Source of the DNA: an uncultured Tidjanibacter sp.
GTDB taxonomy: Bacteria > Bacteroidota > Bacteroidia > Bacteroidales > Rikenellaceae
NCBI GenBank assembly: GCA_934663885.1
Contig: CAKUKW010000157.1
Coordinates: 1-5,081 of the forward strand
Direction: 5' to 3'
Length of the DNA: 5,081 nucleotides
Shown: in pieces, positions 1 to 5,081 of the stretch
How the letters are laid out: every line of letters begins with the position of its first letter
Position numbering within the stretch: position 1 is the stretch's first letter
Notes under the pieces: generated by a model
What the model was told of the DNA's origin: nothing
The model's input: the letters and a program-made list of their open reading frames with translations, nothing else
Databases searched by the model: none
Position numbers and translations under genes: made by a program

Positions 1-771
1 CTTTCGGCTACCGTACAGTACCTCGGCGCCAACAATCCGGATGCCATGTACGCTTTTCCGCACCGTAATACCAACGGACAGCTCCTTACTCCTTATTTCA
101 CCGACGCTACGGTAACCACATCGCAGTATTTCCCGGCTCTCCAGACTGTAATGACCGGGTGGGAAACACCGAGCAGCACTTCAGGCGAAGGTATCTACAT
201 GATGGAAAACAGCAACAATGTTCCCAAGCAGGGTAACTCGAGCTTCCTTCTTATAGAGGGTAAATACGAGCCGGCTACATGGGTACTCAAGGACGGAACC
301 GACGCAGGCGCTTATACCGCCAACACCACTTTCTACCGCGTGGGTAAGAAAGTCGATCCGGGCACGAATGACAAGATAGCATCTTTCCTGCCTTACATCC
401 TTTCGGAAAAAATCACCACCAATTCTGAAATGGAAGCGTTCCTCGATTTCGTGGATCCCGACGGCCTCGGCGCAGGCAACTACGCTGCGGAAGTTGCGAA
501 ATACGGTGTCGAAGAGTATGTGAACGGTGTTACTTATTACGCGCTCTACCTCGGCGACCAGTCGCTCAGCACTTCAACGGCAAGGTACACTGTTGCGCGC
601 AACTACCTCTACAACGTAACAATCAACGAAATAACAGGCCCAGGTTACGGTGACCCGAAGAATGTTATTCCCGATCCGGAAAAACCGCTCGAAGAGCAGG
701 CCTTCCTTAAGGTTACCATTACAGTCGCTCCGTGGGAGATGATCAACCAGGGTGGTATCCTCGGCAACTAA
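1..771 (+). CDS. Mfa1-like major fimbrillin, C-terminal part (5' partial)
   Basis: This is the 3' end of a type V pilus subunit, probably the surface-exposed shaft protein. The frame is open from the first base and gives 256 residues before TAA at 769-771; the signal peptide and Arg processing site would lie upstream. The ATG at 46 is internal, not the start. Visible residues 200-215 carry the fimbrillin pattern RNYLYNVTINEITGPG, followed by a Pro/Glu-rich linker (about 224-233) and a last beta strand, LKVTITVAPWEMI (236-248), ending in a Trp-containing segment. In this family the C-terminal strand takes part in joining subunits. The RN-x-x-Y...GPG pattern recurs in the gene starting at 3114, so the two are related. 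The anchor gene follows directly, as mfa2 follows mfa1 and fimB follows fimA in P. gingivalis. Family assignment is strong; the shaft role is inferred from gene order. A minor or tip fimbrillin is the alternative. Confidence 0.85.
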   Translation, partial: LSATVQYLGANNPDAMYAFPHRNTNGQLLTPYFTDATVTTSQYFPALQTVMTGWETPSSTSGEGIYMMENSNNVPKQGNSSFLLIEGKYEPATWVLKDGTDAGAYTANTTFYRVGKKVDPGTNDKIASFLPYILSEKITTNSEMEAFLDFVDPDGLGAGNYAAEVAKYGVEEYVNGVTYYALYLGDQSLSTSTARYTVARNYLYNVTINEITGPGYGDPKNVIPDPEKPLEEQAFLKVTITVAPWEMINQGGILGN

Positions 772-780
772 TAACTTTCC

Positions 781-814
781 TACGGGGCAGGTATAAAACA
801 TCGCCCGCCCCGTA
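781..814 (+). other. Hairpin after the shaft gene
   Basis: TACGGGGC (781-788) is exactly complementary to GCCCCGTA (807-814), giving an 8-bp stem with an 18-base loop, nine bases after the stop codon of the fimbrillin. An A-rich stretch follows, with no T-run, so it is not a textbook intrinsic terminator on either strand. A transcript-end stabiliser or partial terminator for the abundant shaft mRNA is plausible but inferred. Confidence 0.4.
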
Positions 815-832
815 AAATAAAGAATCTGCTTC

Positions 833-874
833 CCGGACCCCGTTTTCTCCAACGGGCGGCAACGGGGTTTCCGG
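833..874 (+). other. Inverted repeat with two competing pairings
   Basis: ACCCCGTT (837-844) pairs exactly with AACGGGGT (861-868). Flanking CCGG at 833-836 can extend the stem with CCGG at 871-874 across a two-base bulge. A second copy of AACGGG at 851-856 can pair instead with CCCGTT (839-844), making a short stem with a six-base loop. The two folds exclude each other. No T-run follows, so a normal terminator is unlikely. Any role in setting the shaft-to-anchor expression ratio is inference. Confidence 0.4.
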
Positions 875-907
875 AGCGGGTTTAAAACTCCGAAAAACAG
901 AATAAAC

Positions 908-923
908 CCTTCCTGCAGGAAGG
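908..923. other. Perfect 16-bp palindrome before the anchor start
   Basis: CCTTCCTGCAGGAAGG is its own reverse complement. In RNA it would form a six-base-pair stem with a TGCA loop, ending 16 bases before the ATG at 940. It could be a protein-binding site in DNA or a hairpin that affects translation of the anchor gene. No TAnnTTTG-type Bacteroidales promoter motif was seen beside it. The palindrome is seen directly; its function is unknown. Confidence 0.45.
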
Positions 924-939
924 TTAACAAGAAACTAAT

Positions 940-1908
940 ATGAACACGAAGTTCGTCAAAGCGAAAATACGTTATATCACTGCCGTAATTCTCATATCGG
1001 TATGCCTGTCGGGATGTATCAATACCGGGGACGACAGGTCTATGTGTACGGTCGATATGGCATTCCGCTTTGAATATACACTGAACGAGAAATCGACTGA
1101 CCTATTCAGTGATAAGGCCGAATCCGTAAACCTTTTTATATATGATGCAGGCGGGGCCTTCGTCAAAACGGTCCGCGCCAGCCGCCGGGAGGGTACCCTC
1201 ACCGCCGACAATACCATTTCTGTCAACCTCATTAAAGGCAATTATACCGCCGTGGCGTGGGCCAACCTCGACTGCGGCGATTACGAATATGTTTACGACT
1301 GCTCCCTGCGCGATAAAAGGGTGAGCCTTAAAACCGACGGTTCGCAGGTATCGGGCCCTTTGGGCGACCTGATGCATGGAATGACGGTATTTACCGCCAG
1401 CACGAAAGAGAGCGAAGCCGGCGAAATACTCATCCCGATGACTAAAAACACCAATAAAGTCAAAATAGTGCTTAACGTAAAGGGAAACAAGACCCCCGTT
1501 TCCGAGGATATGTTCATCGTGTCCATAACAGGAAGCAACGGCTCCTATAAATACGACAATTCATTCGGGGAATGCTCCCCGTTCACATATATGCCGCAAT
1601 ACATCAAGGCCGGGTCGAACGTTATCCATGCCGACTTCAACGTATTGCGCCTTTTACAGGAAGACGACCTTCGTCTCGATATAATGCATAACTCAACTCG
1701 TGCCGATATCCGTCTTCCTTTGACCGACATGCTTACGCAAGCCATTCTTCAGCACCCCATGTATACGGGTAATAACGACCTCGACCGCTACGACGAGTAC
1801 GTACTCGAATATAACGTGGACGTTTCGGCTGAAGGCCCCGCGGTAATAGTAATGATCAAGGTCAACGATTGGATAATAGTCAACTGGCAGGGCCCAATAG
1901 GCCAATAG
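940..1908 (+). CDS. FimB/Mfa2-family fimbrial anchor lipoprotein
   Basis: Predicted outer-membrane lipoprotein that anchors the pilus and limits its length, as FimB and Mfa2 do in P. gingivalis. The 322 residues are normal for the family. A basic N-terminus and hydrophobic stretch (about 10-23) lead to the lipobox LSGC with lipidated Cys26. Family-like features follow: a second Cys at 36, the strand VNLFIYDAGGAF (63-74), YTAVAW (102-107), a conserved-type Lys/Asn strand near 169-176, and the final strand IKVNDWIIVNW ending at Trp316. An in-frame TAA at 925 rules out an earlier start. The leader is A-rich without a Shine-Dalgarno motif, usual in Bacteroidetes. Between Cys26 and the first core strand I see no Arg-Ala site like those in the two downstream proteins, which fits a subunit that stays lipidated. 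It lies 168 bases after the shaft gene and 11 bases before the next gene, so co-transcription is likely. Confidence 0.88.
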   Translation: MNTKFVKAKIRYITAVILISVCLSGCINTGDDRSMCTVDMAFRFEYTLNEKSTDLFSDKAESVNLFIYDAGGAFVKTVRASRREGTLTADNTISVNLIKGNYTAVAWANLDCGDYEYVYDCSLRDKRVSLKTDGSQVSGPLGDLMHGMTVFTASTKESEAGEILIPMTKNTNKVKIVLNVKGNKTPVSEDMFIVSITGSNGSYKYDNSFGECSPFTYMPQYIKAGSNVIHADFNVLRLLQEDDLRLDIMHNSTRADIRLPLTDMLTQAILQHPMYTGNNDLDRYDEYVLEYNVDVSAEGPAVIVMIKVNDWIIVNWQGPIGQ

Positions 1909-1919
1909 TAAAAACAGAA

Positions 1920-3017
1920 ATGAAAAGATATTATATAATACGCGTCGCTTTGTTTCTCGGATTGTCGGGGCTGCTCCATTCGTGCGTGGTGAAGAACGAT
2001 AATCCGGAAACGGCCGTCGATCTGCGGTTCCATGTAGACAGCCGTGCCGTTACAGAGCCGGGAACGCCTGCAGAGGATAAGATCACCTCCATCCGGCTTA
2101 TGGTATTTAACTGGAATGGGAAACTGGAAGTAAAGGAGTATAAGACCGATCCTGCGGGATTTACTTCAGTCCCGGTGGAGGTGGATGTTACGGTTCTTAG
2201 CGGACGTAAGACATTCTGCATTATCGCCAATGAGCCGGACATCACGACCCCGCTTCTGGATGCGGTTGCAACCATTGACGAACTCAGGGCTATCCGGTTC
2301 GGCGATCATACTATATACAACGACGGCAGCGCGCCCGCTTTGCCGATGACGGCAATGAAAACTGAGTATATCTCAGGTCCGCGCGATGTTACAGATCCTT
2401 TGCGTATGACTTTGAAGCGGGCCGTTGGCAAGGTTAGGATGAGTATAACAAAGGAGCCGGCTCACAATATAACAGCTAAACTGGCTTCCGTACAAGTGAA
2501 ACAGACGCCGAGCATAAGCAGCCTTGTTGAGGGTAATCCTGTTAGCATGGCGGAAATGACGACTTATGCGGTCGACCATTATGCCGAAAGCAGCTTCTCT
2601 CCCGATGTCATAACCTACTCTACGCCGATAGAGATGATACCGCTTTACCTCTATGAATACCATTGGGGGAAAGGAACTCCTGAAGATGCCATTGCATTCG
2701 GTTATGCGACATACCTCGAAGTCATTATTCATACAAAAGATGAAATTAACTATCCCCTGGACCCCTGGCAGGTGCATACATACAGATTCCCGCTTATAGG
2801 CTCAATCGATAACGGTGAGAATGTTTACGAGGTACGCCGCAATACGATAGCCAACTTCAAGCTCATTTTGGCAGGCGAAGGCATACACATGAGCTATACG
2901 GTTTTGGACTGGGAGGAGGACGAGTACGGAAAGGTGCCCGGCCAGGACGACGGAAATACCAAAGTCGAAGACTGGGTGCTGCCCGCGCTGGTTGAATACG
3001 AACACGAGCTACAATAA
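1920..3017 (+). CDS. Fimbrillin-like lipoprotein, probable accessory or tip pilus subunit
   Basis: A 365-residue exported lipoprotein related to fimbrillins. I start it at ATG 1920 because this gives a clean signal peptide (MKRYYIIR, then hydrophobic 9-19) and lipobox LHSC with Cys22. The in-frame ATG at 1869 would overlap the anchor gene by 40 bases and put 17 polar residues ahead of the signal. Arg42 in DSRAVTEPGT sits before the first core strand (ITSIRLMVF), where type V pilins are cut by Arg-specific protease. LKRAVGKVRMSI (about 165-176) is a typical fimbrillin strand, and RRNTIANFKL (306-315) leads to the late strand SYTVLDW ending at Trp331. An acidic tail of 34 residues follows, with a hydrophobic patch near its end. 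The 11-base gap to the anchor gene suggests tight co-expression. By position it resembles FimC/Mfa3-type minor subunits, but no specific orthology is claimed. Confidence 0.8.
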   Translation: MKRYYIIRVALFLGLSGLLHSCVVKNDNPETAVDLRFHVDSRAVTEPGTPAEDKITSIRLMVFNWNGKLEVKEYKTDPAGFTSVPVEVDVTVLSGRKTFCIIANEPDITTPLLDAVATIDELRAIRFGDHTIYNDGSAPALPMTAMKTEYISGPRDVTDPLRMTLKRAVGKVRMSITKEPAHNITAKLASVQVKQTPSISSLVEGNPVSMAEMTTYAVDHYAESSFSPDVITYSTPIEMIPLYLYEYHWGKGTPEDAIAFGYATYLEVIIHTKDEINYPLDPWQVHTYRFPLIGSIDNGENVYEVRRNTIANFKLILAGEGIHMSYTVLDWEEDEYGKVPGQDDGNTKVEDWVLPALVEYEHELQ

Positions 3018-3021
3018 CCGG

Positions 3022-3055
3022 GGCTGCGGTGCGAACCCAGGCAAATGCCGCAGTC
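3022..3055 (+). other. Hairpin between the accessory and large-subunit genes
   Basis: CTGCGG (3024-3029) pairs with CCGCAG (3048-3053). One G-U and one G-C pair extend the stem outward, for about eight base pairs around an 18-base loop. It begins five bases after the stop codon at 3015-3017. There is no following T-run, so read-through into the next gene is expected. The remaining gap to 3113 is AT-rich, with no promoter motif I can recognise. Confidence 0.35.
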
Positions 3056-3113
3056 GCCCGACACAGCTAAGGAAACACAATGCGATATAAAACATTAAAA
3101 TTATATACCTACC

Positions 3114-5081
3114 ATGATGAGAAGAGTTTTTTCGAAGGGATTTTTAACCTTCATGTTATTGCAGGCGGCAATGCTGACATCCTGCGTTTTAGGTTCCGAT
3201 CCGGTAGACCCGGGAACTGATCCGACCGTAATGGAAATTTCGTACTCGATCCAGGGAGCGGCCGAGCAGGATCTTACGCGCGCCGTGACGGGAACTTCCG
3301 CAGAGAATAAGATAACGGGTCTTTATTCGCTGTTCTTCGATCCCACTTCCGACGGGAGCGGTAACTACCTGGGATGTTCCTACTCGGGAGTGACCTCGTC
3401 TGGCAACCAGGCAGTGGGTAATTCCCGTATAGGTATGCCTTTGGGACTCGATGCCCAGAATGCCTATTCTATGGTGTTCATCGCCAACCTCGATATTTAC
3501 GTCGACAAAGGCAGTTATCCGGAAGTAGGCGACTGGCTGGACGCTGCACTGACCGGGAAAACCCAGCAGTGGGCGCGCGAAAACCTGACAGCTACCTTTA
3601 ACAGTACCGCCGGAATGAAATCTCCCCTGTTGATGAGCGGCGAGTTCGATAAAACCGCGGGAAGCAATACTATCACCGACGTACCGCTAAAACGCGCCGT
3701 TGCACGCGTGGACGTCAATAACACTTCGACCGGCAACTTCCAGATGATATCGGCGCAGGTGTGGAATGCATGGACCGATGCCTTTATTATAGACAGCGGG
3801 CTTCCGCCTGCCGCCAGCTCAACAGTGAAGTATACCGGAAATGTACGCAACGCTGTTTCGAATAAGATCGAGACAGGCCTTTATTTCTTCGAGAGCCTTG
3901 TTCCCGCTCCGATACAGAACGACTACTCTACCACCTGCCTTATGATAGCCGGTTACTACGATAACAGCCCTACACTGACATATTACCGTGTTAACATCAA
4001 CGAGCCGCAGCTTTCACAGGACCTCAAGCGAAACCATATATATACCATAAAGATAATGGATGTCAAGGGCCCGGGCGAAACGGATATCGACGACGCGTTC
4101 AACAAGAACGAGGTAAAGATGGAATACATAGTAAATGACTGGGACGACGATTTCACGGGCGGGTACGCTACAGACCAGTACGGTAACCGGCTCTCCGTTT
4201 CGCAGCGGTATATTGCCTTTCCCGAAGGCGGAGGACAGGTTGAAATAGAGGTAAACCGTATCCAGGGCACGGTAAACCCCATAATGACCGACTGGTCCGT
4301 GGGTGCTTTGGCCGGAGTTGATGCCGCGAAATTTACCGCTCAGAAGAAGCCTGACGGATTAAAAAAAACCATCGTAATATCGACTACGGAAGTCAACACC
4401 AACCCGGACGAATTCAATGCGCAGTTAACCGTGGAGTGGGGGACGATAAAGCTGTCGGTATTTATGGTTCAATGGGGTACAGCCTCTAAAGCTATGGGTA
4501 TGAGGATGATACCAAATTATGTGTGGTATTCGAAAACTCCGGGTACGAAAAGCCTGAAAGTTGAAATTTTAGGCAATTTCACGGGTATCGTAGGGCAGGA
4601 TATCGCTCCCTCAGTCATCTATCTCGACAATCCGGGAACCCCGGGTACTCAGGATTGGGTGACCGCTATCACTTACGTTCCTAACGCAGCCGATGAGTTG
4701 GGAGGAGTGTTCAATTTCGAAATAAGCGTAGATAACCTCGGTACCGTGATACCTTCGCTCTCCTCTCGTGAGGCCGATATAAAATTCACTCTTTCTCATG
4801 GCTCGCTATTGCTGACTGCTTATGCACGCGTCAGGCAGTCGCTTCTTGACGAGGATGATGAGGTCAACAATATAAGGAGCGTTAGCATAAACATGTTTTA
4901 TAACAATGAGGATAAAGGCAAAAACACCGCAGGGTATAATAACTTTATAGGAATTCCACAAAGTTTGAAAGTGAAGGAAAACCTTATTTTCTCCATAAAC
5001 GACAAGGATATCTTATACTACAGGTTCGGTATCAGGTCGAAAATGACATGGAGAATAGTTGCCGATGCTGATGTGCAGGAT
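3114..5081 (+). CDS. Large fimbrillin/BACON-like tip lipoprotein (3' partial)
   Basis: An open frame of 656 codons runs off the window; no stop is seen. ATG 3114 (or the adjacent ATG 3117) is the start, because an in-frame TAA lies at 3096. Residues 3-23 form a signal peptide with lipobox LTSC, Cys24. Arg56 in DLTRAVTGTSAENKI is a likely Arg-protease site and closely matches RAVTEPGTPAEDKI in the preceding gene. The fimbrillin-like half (about 40-343) has LKRAVARV (192-199), RNHIYTIKIMDVKGPG (306-321) and a last strand EYIVNDW ending at Trp343. From residue 360 (LSVSQRYIAFPEGGGQVEIE) to Gln453 the pattern is BACON-like: an opening strand, a Gly-rich turn, a mid-domain Trp, and a closing strand ending in Val-Gln. 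A second, weaker beta-rich unit spans roughly 460-575. This is probably a pilus-tip adhesin comparable in position to FimD/FimE or Mfa4/Mfa5. I see no von Willebrand A motif in the visible part. The ligand is unknown. Confidence 0.8.
   Translation, partial: MMRRVFSKGFLTFMLLQAAMLTSCVLGSDPVDPGTDPTVMEISYSIQGAAEQDLTRAVTGTSAENKITGLYSLFFDPTSDGSGNYLGCSYSGVTSSGNQAVGNSRIGMPLGLDAQNAYSMVFIANLDIYVDKGSYPEVGDWLDAALTGKTQQWARENLTATFNSTAGMKSPLLMSGEFDKTAGSNTITDVPLKRAVARVDVNNTSTGNFQMISAQVWNAWTDAFIIDSGLPPAASSTVKYTGNVRNAVSNKIETGLYFFESLVPAPIQNDYSTTCLMIAGYYDNSPTLTYYRVNINEPQLSQDLKRNHIYTIKIMDVKGPGETDIDDAFNKNEVKMEYIVNDWDDDFTGGYATDQYGNRLSVSQRYIAFPEGGGQVEIEVNRIQGTVNPIMTDWSVGALAGVDAAKFTAQKKPDGLKKTIVISTTEVNTNPDEFNAQLTVEWGTIKLSVFMVQWGTASKAMGMRMIPNYVWYSKTPGTKSLKVEILGNFTGIVGQDIAPSVIYLDNPGTPGTQDWVTAITYVPNAADELGGVFNFEISVDNLGTVIPSLSSREADIKFTLSHGSLLLTAYARVRQSLLDEDDEVNNIRSVSINMFYNNEDKGKNTAGYNNFIGIPQSLKVKENLIFSINDKDILYYRFGIRSKMTWRIVADADVQD

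Noticed and set aside
781..874. Rho-independent terminators after the shaft gene
   Set aside because: Stable stems exist, but no T-run follows on either strand, so they are listed only as hairpins.
574..930. 118-residue open frame on the minus strand over the shaft gene end and the gap
   Set aside because: It mostly overlaps a well-supported fimbrillin in antisense, has no signal peptide or recognisable motif, and uses the GC-rich inverted repeats as coding sequence.
1869..1919. Earlier in-frame ATG for the second lipoprotein
   Set aside because: It would overlap the anchor gene and add 17 residues before the signal peptide; ATG 1920 gives a normal lipoprotein N-terminus.
2373..2777. 134-residue minus-strand frame inside the accessory fimbrillin
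   Set aside because: It is antisense to a strongly supported gene and has no recognisable protein features.
3080..3226. Short plus-strand frame starting at ATG 3080 in the gap and overlapping the large tip gene
   Set aside because: It lies in a different frame from the tip gene, encodes fewer than 50 residues with no signal or motif, and overlaps the tip protein's clear lipoprotein signal peptide.
3515..4799. Three minus-strand frames (62-111 residues) inside the large tip gene
   Set aside because: The plus-strand frame is continuous over the whole stretch, with fimbrillin and BACON-like patterns; the antisense frames show nothing recognisable.

Overview
The window looks like a piece of a Bacteroidales chromosome (a Bacteroides/Alistipes/Porphyromonas-type organism). 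I base this on four consecutive plus-strand genes of the FimA/Mfa1-type (type V) pilus families, lipoprotein signal peptides on every gene whose start is visible, and A-rich leaders without Shine-Dalgarno motifs ahead of the starts. Base composition is roughly balanced, which fits a mid-GC gut or oral member, but genus cannot be settled from this sequence.

Layout: 1-771 is the C-terminal part of a Mfa1-like fimbrillin, probably the pilus shaft subunit; its start lies outside the window. A 168-base gap (772-939) holds two or three hairpin-forming inverted repeats and a perfect 16-bp palindrome, but no gene and no obvious promoter. 940-1908 is a FimB/Mfa2-family lipoprotein, the likely outer-membrane anchor. 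Eleven bases later, 1920-3017 encodes a fimbrillin-like lipoprotein with an Arg processing-site candidate, probably an accessory or tip subunit. A 96-base gap (3018-3113) with one hairpin leads to 3114-5081, the first 656 codons of a large lipoprotein. It has a fimbrillin-like N-terminal half followed by at least one BACON-like beta-sandwich and probably a second; its end lies beyond the window.

Taken together this reads as one pilus operon in the order shaft, anchor, accessory subunit, large tip protein, comparable to fimA-fimB-fimC-fimD-fimE and mfa1-mfa2-mfa3-mfa4-mfa5 of Porphyromonas gingivalis. The expected assembly route is lipidation and export of each subunit, Arg-specific removal of the N-terminal segment, and strand exchange between subunits. 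The anchor lacks a clear Arg site of the kind seen in the two downstream subunits, which fits its expected role.

No clearly new system is visible. The most interesting parts are the fusion of a fimbrillin module to BACON-like domains in the last gene, a change in arginine codon choice partway through that gene, and the structured gap between the shaft and anchor genes.
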